A stretch of 17,676 nucleotides of DNA from Holophaga sp. (GTDB lineage Bacteria > Acidobacteriota > Holophagae > Holophagales > Holophagaceae). The notes below the pieces were generated by a model. It had not been told where the DNA came from, did not search any database, and saw only the letters and a list, made by a program, of their open reading frames with translations. Below are positions 6,537 through 13,894 of this stretch, piece by piece; positions within the stretch are counted from its first letter, which is position 1; every line of letters begins with the position of its first letter. The translations under genes were made by a program, and so were the position numbers. Location of the stretch: positions 1-17,676 of the forward strand of contig JARLGP010000012.1 in assembly GCA_031292735.1 (NCBI GenBank), written 5' to 3'.

Positions 6537-7040
6537 TCAAGCCGCCCCGTCCCCCAGGCGCAGGCTGAACCACCACCGGGCGAGCCGCTTGGCCCCCAGC
6601 ACCAGGGCCACCCCCACCGCCACATGGAGCGCCGGAACGGCGAACCGGGGAGGCTGCTCAGCGAGCAGTTCCAGGACCCCCCTCAGCGAATGGAAGGTTC
6701 CGGTCACCTCCCCCACCAGCGTGATCCCCCCCTGGCAGACATGGAAGCCGCCCAGCAGGGCGAAGCCCAGCGCCAGCAAGGTCCGGCCGTCCAGCGCGGC
6801 GCTCGCCCCCGCCTCCCGGGGCGCCAGCAGCTTCGCCAGCGGTTTCGCGCCCAGGAACAGCAGCAGCGCCAACAGCGCCATGCCCAGGGCGGTCCAGGCC
6901 AGCACCCGAAGCAGCCAGCCGAAGGACGGGTCCCACACCGTCAGCAGGAGCCCTGCCACCGCCCCCCTGGTCAGGGCCACCACCAGGCAGAATCCGCCGG
7001 CCAGCCGAAGTGCCAGGACGGTCAAGGTATCCGCACTCAT
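6537..7040 (-). CDS. Small integral membrane protein, four predicted helices (A)
   Basis: This 167-aa protein of unknown function has hydrophobic segments at about 7-34, 42-64, 87-110 and 134-151, with a short soluble loop between helices 2 and 3, so an inner-membrane location is expected. It has no catalytic motif that I recognise. The start at 7040 has a GGGGG-rich ribosome site about 7 bases upstream. It follows the other membrane protein gene by 13 bases and shares its length, helix layout and some loop patterns (L-x-G-x-x-L before helix 3), so the two are likely anciently duplicated partners, perhaps forming a hetero-oligomer. Confidence 0.8.
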   Translation of the reverse strand: MSADTLTVLALRLAGGFCLVVALTRGAVAGLLLTVWDPSFGWLLRVLAWTALGMALLALLLFLGAKPLAKLLAPREAGASAALDGRTLLALGFALLGGFHVCQGGITLVGEVTGTFHSLRGVLELLAEQPPRFAVPALHVAVGVALVLGAKRLARWWFSLRLGDGAA

Positions 7041-7053
7041 GGTGTTCCCCCTT

Positions 7054-7572
7054 TCACAGCCTCGGCCTTTGGGCCAGGGCCTTGCGCAGGATCCCGCCCA
7101 GCGCGGCGGATCCGGCGAACAGGCCGACGCCCGTGCCCAGTTGCAGCAGGTTCAGGGCCCCGGACATCTGGGAGCCAAGGCCGAGCAGGTCCAGGCGCCA
7201 GGCCACCGCGCGCCAGGTGATCAGGACCTGCGCCAACCCCAGCGCCCCGCGCAGCGCCAGGAACAGCCCGAGGAGGGAGGCGCCGATGCCCCGGAGGTCC
7301 CAGGATTCGCCCCCCGGGCCGGAAGCCTCCAGGCCGGCCGTCAGGAACCCCGCCAGCCGTGCGGAACCCTTCAGGACGGCCAGCAACGCCACCAGGAGCC
7401 CGGCCGCCCCGCCCAGGCCGAACCAGGGCCACAGCGCCGCCCGGCCAGGGTGGGAACCGGCCAGCATTTGGCCGAAGGTGACGGCGTAGGGGAACACCTG
7501 CTCCAGGCCGAGCCAGAAAAGCAGCTGGGCAGCCAGACGCAGGATGGTTTCAGTGAGGGCCCTGGGATCCAT
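7054..7572 (-). CDS. Small integral membrane protein, four predicted helices (B)
   Basis: This 172-aa protein has hydrophobic stretches at about 8-36, 47-67, 97-118 and 140-163. Function is not recognised. The start at 7572 is chosen over a longer open frame because GAGGG lies about 5 bases upstream and the promoter TATAAT at 7622-7627 would lie inside the longer version. The central loop (about 80-95) is Gly-rich and polar. It is the first gene of a two-gene unit with protein A. Paralogy with A is judged by eye from matching size and helix spacing, and needs a profile comparison. Confidence 0.8.
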   Translation of the reverse strand: MDPRALTETILRLAAQLLFWLGLEQVFPYAVTFGQMLAGSHPGRAALWPWFGLGGAAGLLVALLAVLKGSARLAGFLTAGLEASGPGGESWDLRGIGASLLGLFLALRGALGLAQVLITWRAVAWRLDLLGLGSQMSGALNLLQLGTGVGLFAGSAALGGILRKALAQRPRL

Positions 7573-7621
7573 GCTTCCCTCTGCCGGACGGACCGTTGGA
7601 GATGCCTTGAATAATTTATAT

Positions 7622-7649
7622 ATTATAGGCCAGACCTGGGGCACGGCAA
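7622..7649 (-). promoter_or_regulatory. Sigma-70-type promoter for the membrane-protein pair
   Basis: The minus strand shows TTGCCG (-35, forward 7644-7649), a 16-base spacer and a perfect TATAAT (-10, forward 7622-7627) in an AT-rich patch unusual for this DNA. A start site near 7615 would give a leader of about 43 bases. It is the best-looking vegetative promoter in the window. Confidence 0.65.
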
Positions 7650-7652
7650 GCC

Positions 7653-7675
7653 GGGGCGTCGCACCGCGCCGCCCC
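7653..7675 (-). terminator. Possible hairpin after the ketopantoate-reductase-like gene
   Basis: GGGGCG (7653-7658) and CGCCCC (7670-7675) form a 6-bp GC stem with an 11-base loop, 43 bases past the stop of the minus-strand gene and just upstream of the next promoter. No T tract follows, so termination is uncertain. Confidence 0.2.
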
Positions 7676-7717
7676 AGGGGACCGGGAGCCGATGGGAAAG
7701 GTGCCGTCCCGCAGGGG

Positions 7718-8647
7718 CTACCCTCGCGCCTCCCTGGCCCGCCGGGCCTCATAGGCCTTCAGGTGGGCCAGCACCACCCGCAGCATGGGGTTGGCGCCGG
7801 GCTGGGGGTCGCCGCGCCGCAGCAGATCGGCGACCACGTGGTCGGCCTCGATGGGCGCGCCGCGTTCCAGGTCGCGCAGCATCGAGGCGGTGAGCGCCGC
7901 CCCGGGTTCGGTCAGCATGGCCCGGGCCTTCTGCAGCCAGGCCTCCCGGGGCGGGAAGCCGTGGGCCGCGGCGATGCCGGCGCATTCGTCCACCAGGGCC
8001 AGGGCGAACCCGCTGGCGCCGGCGGCCACGATGTCGGCCACGGTGGCGCGCATGAGGCAGTTGATGCCGGCCGCGCTGGCGATGAACACCCACTTCTCCC
8101 ACATCTGCAGCAGGACCTGGTCGCTCAGCCGGTCATGGAACCCGCAGCCGGCCAGCTCCGCCGCCACCGCCTGGATGCGGGCCGAACGCACCCCGTCCCG
8201 CTCGCCGAACACCAGGCTATGCATGGTGTTGAGGTGCAGGATGCGGCCTTCCGGGTCCAGCGCGGAGGAGATCTGGCAGAGGCCGCCCAGCACCCGGCTG
8301 GCGCCGAACCGCTCGTCGAGCCGGTCCAGGTGGCGCATGCCGTTGAGCAGCGGCAGGATGGCCGTTTCCGGGCCCACCGCCGGGGCGAACCCCTCGATGG
8401 CGCCTTCCAGGTCGTAGGCCTTGCAGCTGAGCAGCACCAGGTCGAAGGTCCGGTCCAGGGTGTCGGCGGTGACCGTGGGCGCCGGCAGGTTCACGTCGCC
8501 CAGGCCGCTGCGGATCACCAGCCCATTCTCCGCCAGGCGCCGGCGGCGCTCCGGCCGAACCAGGAACGTGACCTCACGGCCGGCCGCCAGCAGCCGCCCC
8601 CCGAAATAACCGCCGGTCGCTCCCGCGCCAACCACCAGAATCCGCAT
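7718..8647 (-). CDS. Ketopantoate reductase (PanE/ApbA) family oxidoreductase
   Basis: This 309-aa NAD(P)H-dependent 2-oxoacid reductase has the N-terminal Rossmann motif GAGATGG at 7-13. Family catalytic residues are visible: N102 (LLNGM), K185 (WEKWVFIASAAGINC) and the SMLRDLERG...IEAD block carrying the conserved Ser, Asp and Glu. The start MRILVVG at 8647 is the family norm; an ATG at 8668 would add seven residues. In pantothenate synthesis the enzyme reduces 2-dehydropantoate, but many paralogues reduce other 2-oxoacids. It lies 40 bases downstream of lysine 6-aminotransferase and is probably co-transcribed, so a role on a product of amino-acid catabolism is as likely as coenzyme A synthesis. 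No other pantothenate genes are present. Confidence 0.88.
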   Translation of the reverse strand: MRILVVGAGATGGYFGGRLLAAGREVTFLVRPERRRRLAENGLVIRSGLGDVNLPAPTVTADTLDRTFDLVLLSCKAYDLEGAIEGFAPAVGPETAILPLLNGMRHLDRLDERFGASRVLGGLCQISSALDPEGRILHLNTMHSLVFGERDGVRSARIQAVAAELAGCGFHDRLSDQVLLQMWEKWVFIASAAGINCLMRATVADIVAAGASGFALALVDECAGIAAAHGFPPREAWLQKARAMLTEPGAALTASMLRDLERGAPIEADHVVADLLRRGDPQPGANPMLRVVLAHLKAYEARRAREARG

Positions 8648-8666
8648 GGACCCCCCTTGGAGGTCC
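8648..8666 (-). promoter_or_regulatory. Hairpin abutting the start codon of the PanE-like gene
   Basis: On the minus strand GGACC and GGTCC (forward 8662-8666 and 8648-8652) can pair, ending directly at the ATG, with the purine-rich ribosome site AAGGG in the loop and 3' stem. This could reduce translation unless ribosomes arrive from the upstream aminotransferase gene. A short GC-rich stem by chance is also possible. Confidence 0.25.
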
Positions 8667-8687
8667 ATCCTACAACAACCTAATGTT

Positions 8688-10067
8688 TCATGCTCCCAGC
8701 TGCACCGGCTGCGCCTCGGCCACGGCGGCCTTGATGCTCTGCTGCAGCAGCTCCACGCCCAGGTCCAGGTCCTCGGTGGTGAGGTTCAGGGCCGGGCGGA
8801 ACCGCAGGCCCTGCCGGCCGGTGGACAGGATGATCATGCCCAGCTGGGCGGCCTTGCTCACGACGGCGCTGCGCAGTTCCGGCGAGGCCAGGTCCAGGGC
8901 GCAGAACAGCCCCTTGCCCCGGGGGTTGCTGGTGAAGTCGGGGAAGTCCCGGTGGATCTCCTGGAGCCCGCGCAGCAGCCGTTCGCCCTGGCGCGCGCTG
9001 AACTCGATCAGGTTTTCCTCCCGCATCACCTCGATGATCCGGGTGCCGCGCACCATGTCCACCAGGTTGCCGCCCCAGGTGCTGTTGATGCGGCTGGGCA
9101 CCTGGAATACGCTTTCCACCTCGTCCAGCCGGGCGCCTGCGGCGATGCCGCAGCACTGGGCCTTCTTGCCGAACGCGATGATGTCCGGCCGCACGCCGTA
9201 GTGCTGGTGGGCCCAACAGCGCCCCGTGGCGCCGAAGCCCGTCTGCACCTCGTCGAAGATAAGCATGAACTCGTGCTCATCGGCCAGGCTGCGCAGCTGC
9301 CGGAAGAACTCCGGGCGGAAGTGGTTGTCGCCGCCCTCGCCCTGGATCGGCTCGATGATCAGGCAGGCGATGTCGTCCGGATACTGGCGCAGGGCCGCCA
9401 GGATCTGGTTCACGGCCTCCTGCTCCACCGCCTGCACCTGGGCCAGGGCCGCCCCCTCCAGGGGGAAGCTGACCTTGGGGTTGACGATCCGCGGCCAATC
9501 GAACTTCGGGAAATACATGTACTTGCGAGGATCGGCAGTGTTGGTGAGGCTCAGGGTGTAGCCGCTGCGGCCGTGGAAGGCCTCGCGGAAATGGATGACC
9601 CGGGAGCCCTTCTCGCCCTTGCCCTGCTGGAGGTTCTTGCGCACCTTCCAGTCGAAGGCCGCCTTCAGGGCGTTCTCCACCGCCAGGGAGCCGCCGTCGA
9701 TCCAGAACAGGTGCGGCAGGTAGTCGGGCGCGGCGAAGGTGGCGAAGGTCTGCACCCACTCGGCCATGGCGGTGGTGTAGATGTCGCTGTTGGCCGGCTT
9801 GTTGACGGCGATGGCGCCCAGCCTGCGCTGGAACTCCGGTTCGCACAGCCGGGGGTGGTTGTGGCCCAGCGGGGCGGTGGCGAAGAAGGTGTAGAAGTCC
9901 AGGTAATGCTTGCCGTTGCGGGCGTCCACGATCCAGGAGCCCTTGGACTTCTCCAGGTCCATCACCAGCTTGAAGCCGTCCACCAGCATGTGCCCCTTGA
10001 GGGCGTCGAACACATCGGCCGGCTGGACATGGATGCCATGATCGGATGCCTTCGGTTCAGGTGTCAT
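8688..10067 (-). CDS. lat: L-lysine 6-aminotransferase (lysine epsilon-aminotransferase)
   Basis: This 459-aa class III PLP aminotransferase transfers the epsilon-amino group of lysine to 2-oxoglutarate, giving 2-aminoadipate semialdehyde (which cyclises to piperideine-6-carboxylate) and glutamate. DEVQTGFG (272-279) holds the cofactor Asp, and AFGKK (298-302) holds the Schiff-base lysine, most likely K301, in the FGKK context typical of Lat. IIEPIQGEGGD (237-247) includes the gating Glu known from the mycobacterial enzyme, and DGGSLAVENALKAAF (124-138) is a family hallmark. Length matches the Lat family. The start at 10067 has GGAGG about 7 bases upstream. It is divergent from an Lrp/AsnC regulator, consistent with induction by an amino acid. 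No semialdehyde dehydrogenase gene is in the window. Confidence 0.93.
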   Translation of the reverse strand: MTPEPKASDHGIHVQPADVFDALKGHMLVDGFKLVMDLEKSKGSWIVDARNGKHYLDFYTFFATAPLGHNHPRLCEPEFQRRLGAIAVNKPANSDIYTTAMAEWVQTFATFAAPDYLPHLFWIDGGSLAVENALKAAFDWKVRKNLQQGKGEKGSRVIHFREAFHGRSGYTLSLTNTADPRKYMYFPKFDWPRIVNPKVSFPLEGAALAQVQAVEQEAVNQILAALRQYPDDIACLIIEPIQGEGGDNHFRPEFFRQLRSLADEHEFMLIFDEVQTGFGATGRCWAHQHYGVRPDIIAFGKKAQCCGIAAGARLDEVESVFQVPSRINSTWGGNLVDMVRGTRIIEVMREENLIEFSARQGERLLRGLQEIHRDFPDFTSNPRGKGLFCALDLASPELRSAVVSKAAQLGMIILSTGRQGLRFRPALNLTTEDLDLGVELLQQSIKAAVAEAQPVQLGA

Positions 10068-10084
10068 GGTGCGCCTCCCCTTGA

Positions 10085-10112
10085 GAATACGGAACGAATC
10101 TGCGGTGTATTC
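10085..10112. repeat. Inverted repeat GAATAC / GTATTC in the lat-lrp intergenic region
   Basis: GAATAC (10085-10090) and its exact inverse GTATTC (10107-10112) lie with centres 22 bases apart, about two helical turns, just upstream of the lat ribosome site. A further GGAATAC occurs at 10178-10184, nearer the regulator. This suggests operator half-sites for the divergent Lrp/AsnC protein. Confidence 0.4.
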
Positions 10113-10162
10113 AAGTGTCGTAGCCCCGCCTGTCAGAAAACACTGGAAAAGAGACGAAATGT

Positions 10163-10196
10163 CCCATATGATTCGTCGGAATACCCATATGGATTG
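10163..10196. repeat. Direct repeat CCCATATG(G)ATT, 21-base period, upstream of the Lrp gene
   Basis: CCCATATGATTCG (10163-10175) and CCCATATGGATTG (10184-10196) start 21 bases apart, each with the palindromic core CATATG. Two-turn spacing suits a dimeric or octameric Lrp-type protein bound along one DNA face. The second copy lies immediately before the regulator start, so autorepression is plausible. Confidence 0.4.
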
Positions 10197-10202
10197 AACA
10201 GA

Positions 10203-10643
10203 ATGCCGAGAATCAGCCTGGATGCCACCGACCACAAGCTGCTCAGCCTGCTGCGCGAGAACGCCCGCACCGCCACCGCGGAGCTGGCCCGCAACCTGGG
10301 CCTGTCGCGGACCACGGTGCAAAGCCGGATCGAGCGCATGGAGCGGGGCGGGGTGGTGGCGGGCTACACGGTGAAGCTGGCCGACGAGGTGGAGGCCGGC
10401 ATGATCCGCACCTACGTGCTGATCACCCTGGCCCCCAAGCAGACCCAGGTGATCCAGACCGCCCTGCGCCGGATCCCCGCCGTGCGCACCCTGCATTCGG
10501 TGAGCGGCCCGTTCGACCTGCTGGCCATCCTGGCGGCCAGCTCCATCGGCGAACTGGACACGGTGATCGACCGCATCGGCCAACTGGACGGGGTGGAGCG
10601 CACCATGTCGGCCATCGTTCTTTCCACCCGGTTCGAGCGCTGA
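10203..10643 (+). CDS. Lrp/AsnC family transcriptional regulator
   Basis: This 146-aa protein has the two-domain Lrp architecture. An N-terminal HTH spans residues 5-62 (LDATDHKLLSLL, then LARNLGLSRTTVQSRIERME), with the usual GVVAGYTVKL linker. The RAM effector-binding ferredoxin-like domain spans about 67-140 (VSGPFDLLAIL and the closing ST-R-F strand). The start at 10203 gives the typical N-terminus; an in-frame TTG at 10194 is possible and the ribosome site is weak for either. Its divergence from lat, with repeats between them, suggests that it regulates lat and itself in response to lysine or a related amino acid. The effector is inference. Confidence 0.92.
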   Translation: MPRISLDATDHKLLSLLRENARTATAELARNLGLSRTTVQSRIERMERGGVVAGYTVKLADEVEAGMIRTYVLITLAPKQTQVIQTALRRIPAVRTLHSVSGPFDLLAILAASSIGELDTVIDRIGQLDGVERTMSAIVLSTRFER

Positions 10644-10669
10644 GCTAATCTGATCCCGGAGAGCCCTCG

Positions 10670-11002
10670 ATGGACAAGGACGTGCTCATCACCAACCTCG
10701 CGGCGGTGAAGAAAAGGAAGATCCTGATGATGCGGGTGGCCCTGTCCATCCTGTTCGTCACCCTGATCGCCTCGGCCTGGGTGGGCAAGGTGCATCCCCA
10801 CGACGGGGTCCACACCACCTTCAAGACCCTCAGCCTGTTCGGCTACGCGCTGGTGGTGTACGCCTGCGTGAGCGCCGTGCAGCGCATGACCCGGCGGCTC
10901 GGCCTGCTCTGCCCCCACTGCGGACGGAGCCTTTCCGGCCCCCAGAGCCACCGGGTGGTGGATTCGGGCAACTGCAGCCACTGCGGCCTGGCCATTTTCT
11001 AA
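10670..11002 (+). CDS. Small membrane protein with C-terminal zinc ribbon
   Basis: This 110-aa protein of unknown function has two hydrophobic helices at about 18-39 and 53-71, a short His-containing loop between them (HPHDGVH 42-48), and a zinc-ribbon-like tail with C81-P-H-C84 and C102-S-H-C105. Positive charges before helix 1 (KKRK 14-17) and after helix 2 suggest that both ends, including the zinc ribbon, face the cytoplasm. It has GGAG 9 to 10 bases before the ATG. It follows the Lrp gene by 26 bases and precedes the helicase gene by 6 bases, so co-transcription with either is possible. Confidence 0.8.
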   Translation: MDKDVLITNLAAVKKRKILMMRVALSILFVTLIASAWVGKVHPHDGVHTTFKTLSLFGYALVVYACVSAVQRMTRRLGLLCPHCGRSLSGPQSHRVVDSGNCSHCGLAIF

Positions 11003-11008
11003 CCATTC

Positions 11009-13357
11009 ATGGACGAACCCGATTCCCTGAACCTTTCGGTGCGCAGCTTCGTGGCGCCGCTGGAGCCCACCGGAAGTCTGGACGCCCGCCTGGCCTCCCT
11101 GGCCGACGAGGATCCCCAGTCCCTGGGGGCCCGCACCCACGCCCGGATCCAGAAGCGCCTGCTCCAGGAGGATCCGCGCCACCAGAGCGAGCTGTCGGTG
11201 CGGGCCGAGCTGTCCCGGCCCGGCTTCCGGTGCCTGGTGCGGGGACGGCTCGACCTGCTGCTGGCCGATCCGGCCACGGTGGAGGAGATCAAGACCGGCT
11301 TCCGGCCGGGCGCCATCCTCCAGGAGCTGCGGGCGAACCCAGACCACCCCTTCGCCCTGCAGGCCCGGATGTACGCCTGGATGCTCTGGCGGGAGACCGG
11401 GGCGGCGCCCATGTGCCGGCTGCGGGTGGTCTCCCTGCTGGACGACAGCGAAGAGCTGCTGGACCTGCCGTTCGACCCGGAGCCGTTCGGCGCCTGGGTG
11501 GAGGCCCGGCTCCAGGCCCACCACGAGGCGTTCCTGCGGGCCCGGGCCCGGGCGGCGGAGCGCCGGGAGCTGGGCGCCCGGCTCAGTTTCCCGTTCCCCG
11601 ATCCCCGCCCGGGCCAGACCGAGCTGGTGGACCGGGTGGCCCGGTCCCTGGCCGAGGGCCGGCGGCTCCTGCTGCAGGCGCCCACCGGGCTGGGCAAGAC
11701 CGCCGCCATCCTCTACCCGGCCCTGGCCCGGGCCCTGGACCAGGACCTCCAGGTGTTCTACTGCACCCCGCGCAACAGCCAGCACCAGGTGGCCGAGGAC
11801 TGCGTGCGGCGGATCCGGGCCCAGGGCCACCCGGTGCGTTCGGTGACCCTCCGGGCCAAGGAGAAGGTGTGCCCCCAGCCCGAGGTGAACTGCCGGCCCG
11901 ACGTCTGCCCCCGGGCCAACCTCTACTACGACCGGCTGCGCGAATCGGGGGCCCTGGCCAGCCTGGCCGCCCTGGGCTGCGCCAGCTCGGCCGACCTGGC
12001 CGCCGAGGCCGACCGGAACCTGCTCTGCCCGTTCGAGCTGGCCCTGGACGCGGCGCCCCAGGCCGACGTGGTGATCGGCGACTACAACTACGTGTTTTCG
12101 CCCAACGCCACCCTGGCCCGGCTGTTCGGGGCCCCGGAGGACAGCGCGCGGCGGATCGTGCTGGTGGACGAGGCCCACAACCTGCCGGCCCGGGCCGCGG
12201 AGTGGTTCTCCCCGGCCCTGGAGCTGCCCTGGCTGGAGCAGCTGCGCAAGCGCCGCCAGCTGCCGCCGGACCCCGCCCTGCGCCGCCGGGTGAGCGCCCA
12301 GATCCGGCGCTGCGAAGACCTGCTGCGGGCCCTGGACGGCGGCCACCGGCTGCTGCAGCCCGACCCCCTGCCCTTCTTCGGCGAGGAGTACCGCATCGGC
12401 AAGCTGCTGGCCTGGGCCGCCGGCAACGGCCGGGAGCTGGGTCCGGCCCATCCGCTCACCGAGCTGTACCAGGCCTGGGCCGGGTTCTGCGCGGTGCTGC
12501 GGACCCTGGACGAGACCCACGTGGTGAGCTGGATCCCCCCGGGCCGGCTGCAGATCACCTGCGCCGACGCCTCCTCCCACCTCCAGGGGCGCATGGCCGC
12601 CCTGGCCGGGGCCGTGCTGTTTTCCGCCACCCTCAAGCCGTTCCAGTACCACCAGCGGCTGGCCGGGCTGGACGTCGAGGCGGCCGCGGTGGAGGTGCCC
12701 TCGCCCTTCCCGCCCGGGAACCGCAAGGTGCTGGTGGTGCCCCAGATCTCCACCCTGTACCGGTCCCGGGAGCGGGAGGCGCCGCGCATGGCCCAGTTCC
12801 TGGAGCGGGTGCTGCCCCTGCGGTTCGGCAACTACTTCGTGTTCTTCCCCAGCTTCGAGCTGCTGGAAAAGACCGCCGCCCGGCTCCAGCTGCCCGGCTT
12901 CCAGCTGCTGCTCCAGCCCCGGCGGGCCTCGGCGGCCCAGCTGGAGACGATCCTGGCCCGGCTGCGGGGGGAAACCGGCGTGGTGGTGCTGGCGGTCCAG
13001 GGCGGCTCGCTGTCCGAAGGCATCGACTGCCCCGGGGAGACCCTCATCGGCTGCGTGGTGGTGGGCCCGGCCCTGCCCCCCTACGACCTGGAGCGCGACC
13101 AGATCCGCCAGTACTTCGACCGCAAGTACGGCTGCGGGGAGGCCTACGCCTACCTGTACCCGGCCGCGGCCAAGGCCTTCCAGGCCGCCGGGCGGGTCAT
13201 CCGCACCCCCCAGGACAAGGGCCTGCTGGTGTTCCTGGACCGGCGCTTCCTGGGCCAGGACTACGCCCCCTGCTATCCCCAGGGCTGGTTCCGGGATTCG
13301 CCCCGGGAACTGGTGTCCGCCGCGATCCTGGCGGATGTGCAGGCCTTCTGGAACTAG
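11009..13357 (+). CDS. RecB-like nuclease / XPD(DinG)-type Fe-S helicase fusion
   Basis: This 782-aa predicted ATP-dependent DNA helicase carries an N-terminal PD-(D/E)XK nuclease. Nuclease motifs are H44 (GARTHARIQ), D82 (GRLD), E93-x-K95 (EEIKTG) and Q118-x3-Y122 (QARMYAW), the RecB/Cas4/Dna2 pattern. Helicase motifs are Walker A APTGLGKT (224-231), DEAH (387-390), SLSEGID (667-673) and QAAGRVIR (725-732). Four cysteines (C288, C295, C300, C340) between Walker A and DEAH match the XPD/DinG [4Fe-4S] domain. It probably unwinds and trims DNA during repair. Plain DinG/YoaA proteins have no such nuclease. The start at 11009 is 6 bases after the preceding gene and lacks a clear ribosome site, suggesting translational coupling. 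The stop overlaps that of the opposing acetyltransferase gene. Confidence 0.92.
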   Translation: MDEPDSLNLSVRSFVAPLEPTGSLDARLASLADEDPQSLGARTHARIQKRLLQEDPRHQSELSVRAELSRPGFRCLVRGRLDLLLADPATVEEIKTGFRPGAILQELRANPDHPFALQARMYAWMLWRETGAAPMCRLRVVSLLDDSEELLDLPFDPEPFGAWVEARLQAHHEAFLRARARAAERRELGARLSFPFPDPRPGQTELVDRVARSLAEGRRLLLQAPTGLGKTAAILYPALARALDQDLQVFYCTPRNSQHQVAEDCVRRIRAQGHPVRSVTLRAKEKVCPQPEVNCRPDVCPRANLYYDRLRESGALASLAALGCASSADLAAEADRNLLCPFELALDAAPQADVVIGDYNYVFSPNATLARLFGAPEDSARRIVLVDEAHNLPARAAEWFSPALELPWLEQLRKRRQLPPDPALRRRVSAQIRRCEDLLRALDGGHRLLQPDPLPFFGEEYRIGKLLAWAAGNGRELGPAHPLTELYQAWAGFCAVLRTLDETHVVSWIPPGRLQITCADASSHLQGRMAALAGAVLFSATLKPFQYHQRLAGLDVEAAAVEVPSPFPPGNRKVLVVPQISTLYRSREREAPRMAQFLERVLPLRFGNYFVFFPSFELLEKTAARLQLPGFQLLLQPRRASAAQLETILARLRGETGVVVLAVQGGSLSEGIDCPGETLIGCVVVGPALPPYDLERDQIRQYFDRKYGCGEAYAYLYPAAAKAFQAAGRVIRTPQDKGLLVFLDRRFLGQDYAPCYPQGWFRDSPRELVSAAILADVQAFWN

Positions 13358-13863
13358 ACCGCCCGGAGCAGCACCCTGTCCCGGTAGAGGATGTTGCCCA
13401 CCTGGAACGTCGTCTGCCCCGCGTCCCGGAAGCCCTCCTTCACGTAGAAGGCGATGGCCCGGCGGTTGATCTCCCACACCTGGAGCCAGGCGTTGCCCTG
13501 CCCGCGCTGCCGCGCCCAGTCCAGGCAGGCCCCCATGAGGCTGCTGGCGAACCCGGTGCCGTGCAATCGGGGCTCCAGGTAGAAGCGGGCGATCTCCAGG
13601 GTGTCGGGGTCGTTCCAGGCCATGGGCGGCGGCGCGGTGCGCAGCTGGGCGTAGGCCACCAGGTCGGCGCCTTCCGCCGCCACCAGGACGGCCGCGCCGG
13701 GCGCGCCGATCTCCGCGGTCTGGGCTTCGGCGGTGAAGGTGGTGGCGACGTAGGCTTCCATGTCGCGCAGGGGTATCTGGTCCGCGTAGGCGTTCCGGAA
13801 CAGTCTTCCGCCCAGCTCCGCGAGGGCGGGGGCATCGGAGGGCAGGGCGGGGCGGATTTCCAT
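13354..13863 (-). CDS. GNAT-family N-acetyltransferase
   Basis: This 169-aa protein has one GNAT domain. The acetyl-CoA pyrophosphate loop is R99-L-H-G-T-G-F (99-105), preceded by the beta-4 strand IARFYLEP (91-98). The C-terminal half carries W130-x2-N133-RRAIAFYVKEGF, a strong GNAT signature. The substrate (amino acid, polyamine, antibiotic or protein N-terminus) cannot be told from the sequence. It starts 31 bases after the Omp85 gene and has only a weak ribosome site, so it may be read through from that operon. Its stop codon overlaps that of the helicase gene. Confidence 0.9.
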   Translation of the reverse strand: MEIRPALPSDAPALAELGGRLFRNAYADQIPLRDMEAYVATTFTAEAQTAEIGAPGAAVLVAAEGADLVAYAQLRTAPPPMAWNDPDTLEIARFYLEPRLHGTGFASSLMGACLDWARQRGQGNAWLQVWEINRRAIAFYVKEGFRDAGQTTFQVGNILYRDRVLLRAV

Positions 13864-13894
13864 GGGTTCAGGATACCGCCAATGGACGGCCCGG

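Noticed and set aside
259..10067. A reversed 2-aminoadipate (homocitrate) route for lysine degradation joining lat with the five-gene operon
   Set aside because: It is attractive, but the homoaconitase Arg loop is missing, the dehydrogenase lacks an obvious homoisocitrate-type Arg at the I98/V99 position, and the two loci have separate regulators. It is kept only as a weaker alternative.
10412..13477. 1021-residue minus-strand open frame opposite the helicase
   Set aside because: Composition (Gln/Gly/His/Pro) is that of an antisense shadow, and no domain is recognisable.
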